A stretch of 64,000 nt of DNA from Sinorhizobium chiapasense (GCF_036488675.1 NZ_CP133152.1:186001-250000), one strand, 5' to 3'. Numbered from the stretch's first letter, positions 8,215 through 17,910 are shown. Translations and numbers: made by a program. The notes: generated by a model not told the origin, from the sequence alone.

Positions 8215-9267
8215 ATGGCTGGCAACAACCGTAAGAACGAATTGCGGGCGCTGTTTTCGGGCGGTGCTCCTGCGGCCCCGGCGGAACAGAAGATCGAGAG
8301 CGAGTTGACACCTGTCAACGGGCGGCCCGCCTCTACTCCGGATGCCCCGCGCGCCGCATCGGGCGCGGTCCGGGCGATGGGGCTTTCGCTCGGCAACATT
8401 ACGCGCGAGGCGGAGGAGGCGCGCGCGCTCAGGGAAGCTCTCACGCAGGGCGAGCGCGTCGTGGCGCTCGATCCGGCGCTGGTCGAGGGCTCCTTCGTCG
8501 AGGACCGGCTGACCGACGGCGAAGTGGACGATCCAGATTTTCTGGCGCTGGTCGAAAGCATTCGCGAGAACGGCCAGCAATCGCCGATCCTCGTGCGTCC
8601 GCACCCGGAAAGGCAGGGTCACTACCAGACGGCCTACGGCCATCGCCGGCTGAAGGCGGTGCGCCGGCTCGAACTGCAGGTGAAGGCGATCGTCCGACCG
8701 CTTTCCGATGACGAGCTGGTGCTCGCCCAGGGCAAGGAAAATGCCGAGCGGCGCAACCTTTCCTTCATCGAGCGGGCGCTTTTTGCTGCGGCGCTCGCCG
8801 CACGCGGCTTCGATCGCAAGGTGATCGGCGACGCGCTCGCTATTCAGAAAAGCGAGCTGTCGCGCCTCCTCCAGGTGGCCGACAGTGTGCCGCATCATCT
8901 CGCCCGGGCGGTCGGCCCGGCGCCGAAGGCCGGGCGCGAGCGGTGGATGGCGATCGCCACGCTTCTCGAAAAGGAAGAGGCGCGCGAATTGGCGGATGAG
9001 GAAATCGATTCGCCGCGGTTCCGCGCCGCAGACACGGACCAGCGCTTCCAGCTCGTCTTCAATCGCCTGTCGCAAAGCGACAAGCCGGAGCCGGAGAAAC
9101 CGGAGGAGTTGAGAGACGAGGCGGGCCGTGTCTTCGCGCGGCTGAGGCTCGATGGAAAAGCCCCGAGGATCGAGTTCCTGCCCGGCACCCATCCGGCCTT
9201 CCTCAAGGAAGCGGTGTCGATGCTAGCAAAATGGCACGCGACCTTCGTGGCAAACCAGAAGTCGTAG
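8215..9267 (+). CDS. repB: RepB-type plasmid partitioning protein (ParB family)
   Basis: Centromere-binding partner of RepA, 350 residues. The ParB nuclease-like region holds IRENGQQSPILVRPHP, YGHRRLKAVRRL and the arginine-rich box KENAERRNLSFIERA. It is followed by a helix-turn-helix (VIGDALAIQKSELSRLLQVADSVP). The start lies three bases after repA stops. A perfect parS-like 16-mer lies inside the first part of the gene. The next gene is convergent and unrelated, so the usual repB-repC junction with its antisense RNA is absent. Confidence 0.92.
   Translation: MAGNNRKNELRALFSGGAPAAPAEQKIESELTPVNGRPASTPDAPRAASGAVRAMGLSLGNITREAEEARALREALTQGERVVALDPALVEGSFVEDRLTDGEVDDPDFLALVESIRENGQQSPILVRPHPERQGHYQTAYGHRRLKAVRRLELQVKAIVRPLSDDELVLAQGKENAERRNLSFIERALFAAALAARGFDRKVIGDALAIQKSELSRLLQVADSVPHHLARAVGPAPKAGRERWMAIATLLEKEEARELADEEIDSPRFRAADTDQRFQLVFNRLSQSDKPEPEKPEELRDEAGRVFARLRLDGKAPRIEFLPGTHPAFLKEAVSMLAKWHATFVANQKS
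8304..8319. promoter_or_regulatory. parS-like centromere site inside repB
   Basis: GTTGACACCTGTCAAC consists of 7-bp inverted arms (GTTGACA / TGTCAAC) around CC and matches the RepB parS form GTTnnCnnnnGnnAAC. It lies about 30 codons into repB. Binding by RepB is inferred from motif and position. Confidence 0.7.
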
Positions 9268-9317
9268 ATTCTCTTTCGGCTTGCGGCAGCACCCCCTATG
9301 CAAATCTGCTCCGCTCC

Positions 9318-9351
9318 AACCTCACTCACGCCCGAACGGGCTGAGGTTTTT
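9318..9351 (+). terminator. Terminator hairpin after repB
   Basis: AACCTCA and TGAGGTT form outer arms, GCCCG-AA-CGGGC an inner stem, and a T-run follows. It lies between convergent repB and the acyltransferase gene and overlaps the last codons of the latter. Confidence 0.5.
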
Positions 9352-10480
9352 GTCTATTGATCAAGCGCTTGGCGAGCCTCTGGCCAGGTTTTTCGACCGC
9401 GAGGAAAGTCATGCAGGCGGCCGCGTAGACCAAGGGCACGAGGATGGCGGTAACCACGGCGAAGCGCACGGGCGCCGTGATCGTGTCACCGAAAGCGGCG
9501 ATGAAATAGGCGGCAATCGGCTGCAGGAAGATGAGGTGCCAGAGATAGGCACCGAATGAAAGTTCGCCGAGCCAATGGAAGAACCTGTTGCCGAGCGACG
9601 AGGAAACCGCGCGAATCCGCCCGCCAAGAGTCTCGCCGATCAGGCGATGATAGAGGAGCGCGAAGAAGACGGCGACCAGCGCGACGCGCATCAGCATTTT
9701 CGTCATTGTCATGTCGCCGCCGATCGGCAGAAGAGCAAGCGCCATGGCGGCCCCGCCGTGGAGAACAGCCTTCGATCTGTCGGCTTGAAGACCAAGCGCC
9801 AGCAGCATTCCGCAAAGAAAGATATGCATCTTCAGCGGCAGGAACGCCGGCATTGGAAAGTGGACACCCAGCAGGCTCAACGTCGACACGATCGCGAGGG
9901 CAATGATGGCTGTAACGAGTGCGCCCTTCAGCCAGCCACCTTTCTTGAGCAAAAGCATGATGAAGGGAAAGGCCGCATAGAATTGCATTTCGAGCCCTAT
10001 GCTCCAGTCCGGGAGCGGTGTCCGGTAGGCATAGTCGGGAGAGAGACCGAAAAGGAAGCTCGCGTGCATCAGCCCGTTGGTCAATCCGTTGTCGAGATAG
10101 CGGTGGGGTGCTTGCGGCGTCCTTCCGAGGAAGGCGTCAATGACCATTCGCGATTCGAACAGCCAGGCGCCGAGCGCGAAGGCAACGGCGAGAAGAACAT
10201 AGTAGAGCGGTGCAATTCTGAGGAAACGCCGGATCCAGAAGCTTCCCCAGGTCGACGTCAGCTCCCACGGCTCCTTGGCGGCACGGAGCTGATAGTGAAA
10301 TACCATCAGGAAGCCGGAAAGCATGATGAAGAGATCAACACCGAGATCGGGTTCCGACAGAATCGGCAGGCGCCAACCCGTCAGCAACAGCGCATGGCCG
10401 ATCATCACCCAGAGAGATGCCAGCCCTCGAAGTCCATCGAGGCAATCGATTCGGATTTTGCGGGGATCATAGTCAGCCAT
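9326..10480 (-). CDS. Acyltransferase 3 family membrane protein
   Basis: Integral membrane O-acyltransferase (384 residues) of the OafA/NodX/ExoZ type, which transfers acetyl or similar groups to surface sugars. The family start CLDGLRGLASLWVMIGHALL carries the conserved Arg and His, and DLFIMLSGFLMVFHY follows. About ten hydrophobic segments span the rest, and LSFGAYLWHLIFLQP lies near the end. ATG 10480 and ATG 10486 are equally possible. It stands alone and is convergent with repB. The acceptor is unknown. Confidence 0.88.
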   Translation of the reverse strand: MADYDPRKIRIDCLDGLRGLASLWVMIGHALLLTGWRLPILSEPDLGVDLFIMLSGFLMVFHYQLRAAKEPWELTSTWGSFWIRRFLRIAPLYYVLLAVAFALGAWLFESRMVIDAFLGRTPQAPHRYLDNGLTNGLMHASFLFGLSPDYAYRTPLPDWSIGLEMQFYAAFPFIMLLLKKGGWLKGALVTAIIALAIVSTLSLLGVHFPMPAFLPLKMHIFLCGMLLALGLQADRSKAVLHGGAAMALALLPIGGDMTMTKMLMRVALVAVFFALLYHRLIGETLGGRIRAVSSSLGNRFFHWLGELSFGAYLWHLIFLQPIAAYFIAAFGDTITAPVRFAVVTAILVPLVYAAACMTFLAVEKPGQRLAKRLINRQKPQPVRA

Positions 10481-10507
10481 CAGCAATCTTCGTCCTTGTT
10501 GGCTACT

Positions 10508-10613
10508 ACAGCGCCGCGCGTCCTATCAGACGCGCAAAGGACGCTGTAGCACTTTGAAGTGCTGCATGTTTTTGTCCTTAAATCGGCTACGATTTAAGGA
10601 AACATGCAGTAAA
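10508..10613 (-). repeat. Full-length RIME-like repeat (family I, 106 bp)
   Basis: A clean full copy with two palindromes: GCGCCGCGCGTC..GACGCGC at the left, and GCATGT-TTTTGTCCTTAAATCG paired with CGATTTAAGGA-AACATGC at the right, joined by GCACTTTGAAGTGC. Size and layout match RIME1 elements known from Rhizobiaceae. Confidence 0.8.
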
Positions 10614-10875
10614 GGTTACTGCCTGCGTGCTATGTTGCGACGCACAAGGGACTGCCTAGAGGCCGACTAAGGCGACACTAAGTTCGCGCCCGACAACCGG
10701 AAAAAATTCAATTATTCGATTATACCTGGCGTATAAATGAAGTAATTTTAAAGTAAATTCTGGCGTAAAGGCTACATAGCCTTAATATCGTCGGCGGATT
10801 TATATCTCCGCATTGCCTATTTTCACCTAGATGCACTATAAGTTTCACTGTCACCGATAGCGGAGGAGCGAGATC
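10614..10875. other. AT-rich intergenic block before the RTX gene
   Basis: Bases from about 10697 to 10850 are clearly richer in A/T than the surroundings (for example around AATTATTCGATTATACC and GAAGTAATTTTAAAG). This fits a promoter region for the RTX gene at 10876. No specific operator was recognised. Confidence 0.4.
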
Positions 10876-12435
10876 GTGGTAAGGATGGTTGGATCGAAGG
10901 GCGACGACAGACTGCGCGGCGGATTGGACGACGACCGGTTTTGGGGGCTGCCCGGCGATGACGATCTCGATGGCGGAGAGGGCAACGACCACATCGATGC
11001 TGGCGCCGGTAACGATCTCCTGACGAGTGCGAGCGGCTTTGACCGGCTGGTTGGCGGTGATGGCGACGACGAGATCGTTCTTCTGGGCATCGGCGGAGCC
11101 GTGACGGGCGGCGCCGGTGTTGACACGCTTGTCGTCGACCTTACGACGACAAGCGAGCCGGTGCGGTTCAACGGCGTTTCCGGCCACGGCATGATCGGCG
11201 GCGGCTCGGATTTCACCGATCACATCTTCTTCAGCAACATCGAGCGGCTGGAACTGACAACGGGGAACGGCGCCGACTTCATCTTGGGAACAGCAGGCAA
11301 CGATTCGATCTCGACCGTAGCGGGCAACGATGTGATCGGGACGGGCCGGACGCTCGACCTGGGTGCGAGCGCCTTAGGCGACGACGTCGTCGACGCGGGG
11401 GACGGCAACGACCTGATCAGCGACGGCATCGGCGCGAACCGCCTCTATGGCGGGGCGGGTGATGACGTTGTCACCACCACCTTCACCACAGTCGAGGCGG
11501 CGGGCGGCGACGGCGACGACCTGCTCTCCTTGCATTATTACGGCGAGCCGCAGGGTATCGCTCTCGATCTGGAGCAGGGCATGGCCTCGACCGGCCTCCG
11601 TTTCAGCGGTTTCGAGCACGCCGTCGTCTTCCTCGGCAGCGGCAACGACTTGGTCATCGGCTCGTCCATCATGCAGGCCCTGGTCTATGCGGGCGAGGGC
11701 GACAACGTACTCGTCGGCGGCAGCGGGGCAGATCATTTCCAGACCGGTTCCGGCGACGACATGATGTTCGGCAAGGGCGGCGACGATACGCTCGTCGGCT
11801 ATGGCGGCGCCGACACCATTGACGGTGGCGACGGCAATGACCTCATCTGGCTGGTGAAACCCGAGGGCACGATTGAGGGTGGTGCGGGCGAGGACACGCT
11901 CTATATCGCGGCGGACGGTTTCAATGGCGCCATCGACTTCGACGCGATGGCTGGAAGCATGGGCTCGAGCTTGGTGTTCACTGGGGTCGAGACCTTCCGG
12001 GTGGTCACGAACGATTACTACCAGCTCGACGACACGCTACGCGGTGGCGCCGGCAACGACTTCCTCACCAGTAATAACGGTGAGGATCTTCTCGATGGCC
12101 GGGCGGGCGATGACGAATTGCGGGGCGGTGGCGGCGCCGACCGGCTGATCGGCGGAACCGGCGCCGACACCTTCATCTGGGGCGGCGATGCCTCCACGGG
12201 CAACGGCGTCGACCACATCATCGATTTCGACCCAACGGGCGGTGACGTGCTGCGCTTCGAGTGGGACGCCCAACGCGAGATGGACATCCATGATTTCGAA
12301 GGCTTTCTGTCGTTGGCATCAGATACGGGGACTGGTGTCTTCGTCTCCTTCGGCAGAACGAGCAGCGACGGCATCCTGCTTGAGGGGGTTGCTCGCTCCG
12401 ACTTTGCCGCCGGCAACGTCGACTTTTTCGTCTGA
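10876..12435 (+). CDS. RTX (hemolysin-type calcium-binding) repeat protein
   Basis: Probable secreted calcium-binding protein of 519 residues, made almost wholly of GGxGxDxLxG-type nonapeptide repeats (for example GGEGNDHIDAGAGNDLL, GGGGADRLIGGTGADTF). It ends with a serralysin-type C-terminal region (ADTFIWGGDASTGNGVDHIIDF) and the tail VDFFV, as in type I secretion substrates. There is no cleavable signal peptide and no catalytic domain. GTG 10876 is the start, with GGAGGAG seven bases upstream. No type I secretion genes are in the window, so the exporter is encoded elsewhere. Confidence 0.88.
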   Translation: MVRMVGSKGDDRLRGGLDDDRFWGLPGDDDLDGGEGNDHIDAGAGNDLLTSASGFDRLVGGDGDDEIVLLGIGGAVTGGAGVDTLVVDLTTTSEPVRFNGVSGHGMIGGGSDFTDHIFFSNIERLELTTGNGADFILGTAGNDSISTVAGNDVIGTGRTLDLGASALGDDVVDAGDGNDLISDGIGANRLYGGAGDDVVTTTFTTVEAAGGDGDDLLSLHYYGEPQGIALDLEQGMASTGLRFSGFEHAVVFLGSGNDLVIGSSIMQALVYAGEGDNVLVGGSGADHFQTGSGDDMMFGKGGDDTLVGYGGADTIDGGDGNDLIWLVKPEGTIEGGAGEDTLYIAADGFNGAIDFDAMAGSMGSSLVFTGVETFRVVTNDYYQLDDTLRGGAGNDFLTSNNGEDLLDGRAGDDELRGGGGADRLIGGTGADTFIWGGDASTGNGVDHIIDFDPTGGDVLRFEWDAQREMDIHDFEGFLSLASDTGTGVFVSFGRTSSDGILLEGVARSDFAAGNVDFFV

Positions 12436-12483
12436 CCGCTGAACGGCTTGGCGGGCTGCATCAATGCCGGTGCGATAGAGGGC

Positions 12484-12544
12484 CATGCAGCAGTTCAAAG
12501 TGCTACAGCGTCCTTTGCGCGTCTGATTAGATGCGCGGCGCTGT
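12484..12544 (+). repeat. Partial RIME-like repeat (family I)
   Basis: ATGCAGCAGTTCAAAGTGCT-ACAGCGTCCTTTGCGCGTCT followed by AGATGCGCGGCGCTG is one half of the family I element. It lies between the RTX gene and the doxX-like gene. Confidence 0.7.
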
Positions 12545-12646
12545 GGGCGCCTTGGAGTGAGCGCACTCGAAAATGGTCGTCAGTTAACGCTCAGGTTGGG
12601 CACAACACGAGTCATTTCAAACGGGGCACGACTTCAAATATATCAC

Positions 12647-13051
12647 TCAGACGCGGCCGGCGCGTCGATCCAGGCTGAAGCCACCCGCGCCGAAGGCGAC
12701 GATCTGCAGGAACCCGCCGGTGATGGCGAGATTTTTCATGAAGTGGATCACCTGGTTCTGGTCTGCGAAATTGGTGTGAAATCCGAGAGCCGATGCCAGG
12801 GTGAAGACCGCCAGGGCAAGTGCCGCCAAGCGGGTTTGATAGCCGAGGACGAGAAGGATGCTACCGCCGAGTTCCAGGACGACAGCGACGGCATAGGCTA
12901 CCGTGGGCAGCGGCAGATTGGCCGCCCTTATATACTCGATCGTTCCTGCGGGATCCGCCAATTTTTCGAAGCCGGACGAGAGGAAAATGGCGGCGAGAAG
13001 CAGACGACCGATGAAGGCCAGGCCGCTCTGAAGTGCAAGGTTGTCGCTCAT
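12647..13051 (-). CDS. DoxX family membrane protein
   Basis: Small inner-membrane protein (134 residues) with four predicted helices: GLAFIGRLLLAAIFLSSGFEKL, VAYAVAVVLELGGSILLVLG, LAALALAVFTLASALGF and NLAITGGFLQIVAFGAGG. The FxxxGFxKL start is typical of DoxX. ATG 13051 follows an AAAAGG site; the open frame upstream to 13186 is not hydrophobic and is left out. Family members are linked to redox balance or quinone-related functions, but the role here is unknown. Confidence 0.85.
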   Translation of the reverse strand: MSDNLALQSGLAFIGRLLLAAIFLSSGFEKLADPAGTIEYIRAANLPLPTVAYAVAVVLELGGSILLVLGYQTRLAALALAVFTLASALGFHTNFADQNQVIHFMKNLAITGGFLQIVAFGAGGFSLDRRAGRV

Positions 13052-13284
13052 GTCGGAATACCTTTTCTTCGCGTTGGGCGATAGCGCCGCCACGCTTCGA
13101 GGACATTCCCGATCTGAAATAGAATTTGAACGGCCACAGGCAATCCATGTCGGACGATTCGTGGATGTTTTGGCGATGCCGCGCAAGGATCGACGCAGAG
13201 ATCCGGAACAAGAGGCGGGCCGCGGGTGTTAGGCGGGCGAGCCTCCATCGCGTTTGATGTTTCGTTCATCGTAGAGAGGGCAAG

Positions 13285-13683
13285 ATGGCCGTCCACTTCA
13301 ATCACACGATCCTGTCGGCTCGCGACAGCAAGGCCTCGGCGGAATTCCTTGCCGATATGCTGGGTCTGCCGGCGCCGCGGCGCTGGGGGCCGTTCCACAT
13401 GGTCACGACCGACAACGACGCCAATCTCGACTATATTGATACCGAAGGCGAGATCGTGCGCCAGCACTACGCCTTCCTGGTGGGCGACGCCGAGTTCGAC
13501 GCAATATTCGATCGCATCCGCGAGCGGAACCTGCGCTACTGGGCCGATCCCGGCCAGCGAAGGCGGGACGAGACCAACGACCACGATGGTGGGCGAGGTC
13601 TCTATTTCGAAGATCCGAACGGCCATCTGCTGGAAATCATCACGCGCCCCTACGGCAGCGGCGGCTGGAACCCGGGAGCGTAG
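13285..13683 (+). CDS. VOC family (glyoxalase/dioxygenase fold) protein
   Basis: Single-subunit metalloenzyme-like protein, 132 residues, with paired beta-alpha-beta-beta-beta modules. It shows a metal-ligand-type His in HFNHTILSARD, a second in EIVRQHYAFLV, and the family end GLYFEDPNGHLLEIITRPYG with the ligand Glu. The substrate is unknown; the family includes glyoxalases, extradiol dioxygenases and antibiotic-resistance proteins. It is flanked by two near-identical 21-bp sequences (13113 and 13777). Confidence 0.85.
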   Translation: MAVHFNHTILSARDSKASAEFLADMLGLPAPRRWGPFHMVTTDNDANLDYIDTEGEIVRQHYAFLVGDAEFDAIFDRIRERNLRYWADPGQRRRDETNDHDGGRGLYFEDPNGHLLEIITRPYGSGGWNPGA

Positions 13684-13817
13684 CGCCAAAGCGCCGATGC
13701 CGATCAGGCCATACCGGTCTCCTCTGCGACGACGGCCGTGCGGCTGGCAGGTGGCGGGATTAATTTTTTCGGGGTCTGAAACAGAATTTGAACGGAGGCG
13801 AAATGCGGCCGTGGAAA

Positions 13818-13867
13818 GCCCCGAAGGCCTTGGATGCGCGGGTCGAAAGAGACCCGCCGGGGCGTTT
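13818..13867 (+). terminator. Two-part hairpin with T-tract before ftsK
   Basis: Outer arms GCCCCG (13818-13823) and CGGGGC (13858-13863) enclose a perfect inner hairpin GCGGGTC-GAAAGA-GACCCGC (13838-13857), with GTTTTC next. It could end transcription from the VOC gene or be the 3' end of a small RNA. Confidence 0.5.
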
Positions 13868-13978
13868 TCGAAGGGTCGCTCGGTCCCATCCGCGAGGCTT
13901 GCGGAAGTAAGTTGTTAACCTTCATTTCCTATTCGCTTAAGGCAGCCCCTTCGATAATGAATTTCGAGTTTTCAGGCC

Positions 13979-16810
13979 ATGCGTATTCCCCGGACAAATT
14001 TCTCGACGGCAGCTTTGTATGATGCAAACCAGGCGGACGATTTCGAGGCTCCCCATCCGGGTGCGACGAGCAGCGCTCACGCCCAGACGGCAGGCTCCGG
14101 TGAACACGACCATCTGTTTGAGGCGCCGGAAGCGCCGCGGCGGGCTGCCGGCCAGGTAGCCGACGACACAGGCTACGCCGGGCGGGCGGCGCGGCTCTAT
14201 GGGCAGGGCTCAGCCTACGCTCCGGCGCAAGTGACTGCCTCCACGCGAGATCCGCTTCCGACGCTTGCGGAAATCACCGGGCATGACGGCGATACGACCT
14301 GGGAAAGCCATTTCTTCCTGTCGCCCAATGTCCGCTTCACCCGCACGCCCGAGCGCGAATTCATGAAGCGCCGCGCGCCGGCGATCGAGGAGGGCGAAAC
14401 CGAAGCCGAGGTGCCGGTCGAGGTCGCCGAGACGGATGTTGCGGCCAGGGATGATGTCGGGGAGGCGGCGGTCGAAGCGGCCCCGGCGAATGATATGCCG
14501 GCTGTCGAACCGGAGACACCCAACCACAGTCCATCCGAACTCCTGCGCGTACTGATGCAGCAGCTTCCCTCCTGGCGTTCTCAGCAGGCCCAAAACACCG
14601 ACGTGGCCGAGCCGGCATTGGCTTCGGTACCGGTCGCAGCGCCGCAAGGGCCGACGGCGGTGGCAACGCAACCGGCATCCGAACAGGAAGCGGTCGACGC
14701 GAAGGCTGGGGAAATGCTTCCGGAGGCTCCAGCAATCACCCTCGGTGCGGTTACCGAGATCGGCGTTCAGCCCGACGCGCGCCTCGCCTATCTTTCCGAT
14801 CATGCCTTCTTCGAATTCATGGAGCCCGTGGTCGTGGTCCCAGCGACCGCCGCGCCTTCGCTCGTTCCCGTGGCAACCTCGCCTGAGGCCGCAGTGGAAA
14901 CGAAGACCGTGGCCGCCCGGCCGGTGGAAATCCCGTCGCTGCCGACGACCGGAATCACCTCGCTGTTCCGGGTCGTCGAATGCCGGCGTCCAGCGCCGGC
15001 CGCTGACTTGCCCGCTTCCGCTCAGACGCCAGACGCGATCGACGGGCCGCCGGTGGAGGAACCCGCTCCGGCGGCAGCCGCAGTGGTCGCGCCAGCATCC
15101 GCCGCAGCGCCGGCCGAGCCGATCGCGTTCGCTGCGGTGCCGGAGAAGGTTTCCGAAGCGCCGACGGCGAAAGCAATGGTCACCATGCCGGCCGTCGTGC
15201 AGCGCTCCTCCCCGTCGCTGCCGCTGATCGGAGCGATCGAGCGAGTCCAGACCGTCGACGCATATGCGTTTCCGTCCGAAGAACTGCTGCAGGAGCCGCC
15301 GGAAGGCCGAGGCTTCTTCATGACGCAGGAGCAACTCGAGCAGAATGCCGGGCTCCTCGAAAGCGTGCTCGAAGATTTCGGCGTCAAAGGCGAGATCATC
15401 CATGTGCGGCCAGGCCCCGTCGTCACGCTCTACGAATTCGAGCCGGCGCCGGGCGTCAAATCGTCCCGCGTAATCAACCTCGCCGACGATATCGCCCGCT
15501 CGATGTCGGCGCTCTCGGCCCGCGTCGCGGTGGTGCCCGGGCGCAACGTCATCGGCATCGAGCTGCCGAACGCCACCCGCGAGACGGTCTACTTTCGCGA
15601 ACTGATCGAGTCCGCCGATTTCCGCAAGACCGGCTACAAGCTGGCGCTCTGCCTCGGCAAGACCATTGGCGGCGAACCGGTGATCGCCGAGCTTGCCAAG
15701 ATGCCGCACCTGCTCGTTGCCGGCACCACCGGTTCGGGCAAGTCGGTGGCGATCAACACGATGATCCTGTCGCTGCTCTACCGGTTGAAGCCGGAGGAAT
15801 GCCGGCTGATCATGGTCGATCCGAAGATGCTGGAACTCTCCGTCTATGACGGCATCCCGCATCTGCTGACCCCGGTTGTCACCGACCCGAAGAAGGCCGT
15901 GATGGCGCTCAAATGGGCGGTGCGCGAGATGGAGGACCGCTATCGCAAGATGTCGCGCCTCGGCGTGCGCAACATCGACGGCTACAACCAGCGGGCGGCC
16001 GTGGCGCGCGAGAAGGGCGAACCGATCCTCGCGACGGTCCAGACCGGTTTCGAAAAGGGGACGGGCGAGCCGCTTTTCGAACAGCAGGAAATGGATCTGG
16101 CGCCGATGCCTTATATCGTCGTCATCGTCGACGAGATGGCCGACCTGATGATGGTCGCCGGCAAGGAGATCGAAGGCGCGATCCAGCGGCTGGCGCAGAT
16201 GGCGCGCGCCGCCGGCATTCACCTGATCATGGCAACGCAGCGCCCGTCGGTCGATGTCATCACGGGCACGATCAAGGCGAACTTCCCGACGCGCATCTCC
16301 TTCCAGGTCACCTCGAAGATCGACAGCCGCACGATCCTCGGCGAGCAGGGCGCCGAACAGCTCCTCGGCCAGGGCGACATGCTGCACATGGCCGGCGGCG
16401 GCCGCATCGCCCGCGTCCACGGGCCTTTCGTCTCCGACCTGGAGGTCGAGCATGTCGTGGCGCATCTGAAGACGCAGGGCCGCCCGGAATACCTCGAAAC
16501 TGTGACCGCGGACGAAGAGGAAGAGGAGGCGGAAGAGGATCAGGGCGCCGTGTTCGACAAGAGCGCTATCGCGTCGGAAGACGGCAACGAGCTCTACGAC
16601 CAGGCGGTCAAGGTGGTACTGCGTGACAAGAAGTGCTCCACGTCCTACATCCAGCGCCGCCTCGGCATCGGCTACAACCGTGCCGCTTCGCTCGTCGAGC
16701 GCATGGAGAAGGAGGGCCTTGTCGGCCCCGCCAACCATGTCGGCAAGCGCGAGATCATCTACGGCCAACGCGACCACTCCGGCGTGCCCGACAGCGACGA
16801 TATGGAGTGA
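13979..16810 (+). CDS. ftsK: FtsK/SpoIIIE-type DNA translocase without membrane domain
   Basis: DNA-pumping ATPase, 943 residues. Residues 1 to about 430 are a Pro/Ala/Glu-rich, low-complexity linker with no hydrophobic membrane segment, whereas FtsK normally begins with four. The motor (about 430-830) has Walker [13 protein letters not shown] near residue 581, Walker B-region [14 protein letters not shown] and [20 protein letters not shown]. An acidic stretch follows, then the winged-helix gamma domain ([31 protein letters not shown]) that reads KOPS/FRS sites. Chromosome dimer resolution is the usual role. The missing anchor suggests a second, soluble paralogue. Confidence 0.9.
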   Translation: MRIPRTNFSTAALYDANQADDFEAPHPGATSSAHAQTAGSGEHDHLFEAPEAPRRAAGQVADDTGYAGRAARLYGQGSAYAPAQVTASTRDPLPTLAEITGHDGDTTWESHFFLSPNVRFTRTPEREFMKRRAPAIEEGETEAEVPVEVAETDVAARDDVGEAAVEAAPANDMPAVEPETPNHSPSELLRVLMQQLPSWRSQQAQNTDVAEPALASVPVAAPQGPTAVATQPASEQEAVDAKAGEMLPEAPAITLGAVTEIGVQPDARLAYLSDHAFFEFMEPVVVVPATAAPSLVPVATSPEAAVETKTVAARPVEIPSLPTTGITSLFRVVECRRPAPAADLPASAQTPDAIDGPPVEEPAPAAAAVVAPASAAAPAEPIAFAAVPEKVSEAPTAKAMVTMPAVVQRSSPSLPLIGAIERVQTVDAYAFPSEELLQEPPEGRGFFMTQEQLEQNAGLLESVLEDFGVKGEIIHVRPGPVVTLYEFEPAPGVKSSRVINLADDIARSMSALSARVAVVPGRNVIGIELPNATRETVYFRELIESADFRKTGYKLALCLGKTIGGEPVIAELAKMPHLLVAGTTGSGKSVAINTMILSLLYRLKPEECRLIMVDPKMLELSVYDGIPHLLTPVVTDPKKAVMALKWAVREMEDRYRKMSRLGVRNIDGYNQRAAVAREKGEPILATVQTGFEKGTGEPLFEQQEMDLAPMPYIVVIVDEMADLMMVAGKEIEGAIQRLAQMARAAGIHLIMATQRPSVDVITGTIKANFPTRISFQVTSKIDSRTILGEQGAEQLLGQGDMLHMAGGGRIARVHGPFVSDLEVEHVVAHLKTQGRPEYLETVTADEEEEEAEEDQGAVFDKSAIASEDGNELYDQAVKVVLRDKKCSTSYIQRRLGIGYNRAASLVERMEKEGLVGPANHVGKREIIYGQRDHSGVPDSDDME

Positions 16811-16881
16811 TTCGCAGCCTCGCCTCGAGGACGCGAGTGCTGTGATCAGCGTGACGGACGGGAAACAGGTTCGGTACCGGC

Positions 16882-16983
16882 TAGAGCATCCCGCTTTCAA
16901 GTGGAATCACTGAAAGCGGATAAGATGCTCTAGAATCAAAGTGCTAGAGCGTCCTTTGTGCGTTCACTTGAACGCACGGCGCT
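16882..16983 (+). repeat. RIME-like repeat variant (family I)
   Basis: AGAGCATCC-CGCTTTCA and TGAAAGCG-GATAAGATGCTCT form one palindrome; GCGTCCTTTGTGCGTTCA with TGAACGCACGGCGC forms the other, after TCAAAGTGCTAGAGC. This is a sequence-diverged copy downstream of ftsK. Confidence 0.7.
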
Positions 16984-17037
16984 AATATCGCGAAATCATG
17001 CAGCGGCGCGAGCCATCCGCCGTCGCAACGGCAAGGA

Positions 17038-17910
17038 TCAGGACGGCGCGTGCCGTTGCGATCGGCCGGCGCGGCAGCAGCTCTTGAACGTCTTGCCCGA
17101 ACCGCAAGGGCAGGGATCACTGCCGCGCAGCTGCAGGCGGCCGATCAGGGGCAGGAGGGCTGCGGAAGGCAAGAGCCCGGCGAGCAGGATCGCCAGCCGG
17201 GCGGAAATGCCCGGGATTACGAGACGTCGGCCGGCCTTGAATCCGCGCCAGGCGCGTTCGGCCACGTATTCCGATTCCACTTTGGGGAGGATCTTGAACA
17301 GCGCCGCCCTGTCGGCGCCCGATTTTTCGAGGAACTCCGTCGATACCGGTCCGGGGGCGACGCAGGTGACTGTCACGCCGGCCGGGCGCACCTCCTGATG
17401 CAGCGCCTCTGAAAAGGAACGGACGAAGCCCTTGCTCGCATAGTACAAGGCCATGAACGGTCCGGGCGTGAAGCTCGCGACGGAACCGAGATTGATCACG
17501 CCGCCCCTGCCGCGCGCGACCATTCCGGGAAGGAAACGGAGCGTGAGCTCGGTCAAGACGCGGATATTGAGATCGACCATTCCGATTTGCTCGTCGAGCG
17601 GCAGTGTCGCGGCCCCGCCGCGCAGGCCATAGCCGGCGCTGTTGACGAGAACGTCGCATACCAGCCGCTGGTTGGATAGGAAGTCTTCGAGGCACGCCGC
17701 CGCATCGGCGGCCGTGAGATCCAGAGCAAGTGTGAAAGCCTCGCCGCCTGCCTTCCGCACGGAGGCCGCGGCCGCCTGCAGACCTTCTTCCGAACGCGCG
17801 ACCAGGACGACGGTGGCGCCGTCCTTCGCGGCAGCCTCGGCGATCGCCTTGCCGATGCCGCGCGAGGCGCCGACCACGACGACGGCCGGCCGGGACTCGG
17901 GGCTCGTCAT
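17038..17910 (-). CDS. SDR-family oxidoreductase with C-terminal SEC-C zinc motif
   Basis: NAD(P)-dependent short-chain dehydrogenase, 290 residues. The cofactor motif GASRGIGKAIAEA is at residues 14-26, NSAG follows, and the catalytic YYASK is near residue 155, with a preceding Ser in GSVASFT. After the SDR fold comes a hydrophobic stretch (ARLAILLAGLLPSAALLPLI), then a SEC-C-type zinc-binding tail, DPCPCGSGKTFKSCC. That tail is known from SecA and many unrelated proteins and is rare on an SDR. It is the last of three coupled genes; its start overlaps the previous gene by four bases. Substrate unknown. Confidence 0.88.
   Translation of the reverse strand: MTSPESRPAVVVVGASRGIGKAIAEAAAKDGATVVLVARSEEGLQAAAASVRKAGGEAFTLALDLTAADAAACLEDFLSNQRLVCDVLVNSAGYGLRGGAATLPLDEQIGMVDLNIRVLTELTLRFLPGMVARGRGGVINLGSVASFTPGPFMALYYASKGFVRSFSEALHQEVRPAGVTVTCVAPGPVSTEFLEKSGADRAALFKILPKVESEYVAERAWRGFKAGRRLVIPGISARLAILLAGLLPSAALLPLIGRLQLRGSDPCPCGSGKTFKSCCRAGRSQRHAPS

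Noticed and set aside
9268..10486. repC following repB
   Set aside because: Only a convergent acyltransferase-3 gene is present; no replication initiator-like frame is seen on either strand.
14210..16900. Long minus-strand open frame (896 codons) antisense to ftsK
   Set aside because: Composition is Arg/His/Asp-rich with no family motif. It is the mirror of the GC-rich ftsK codons, and the FtsK motor motifs are clear on the plus strand.
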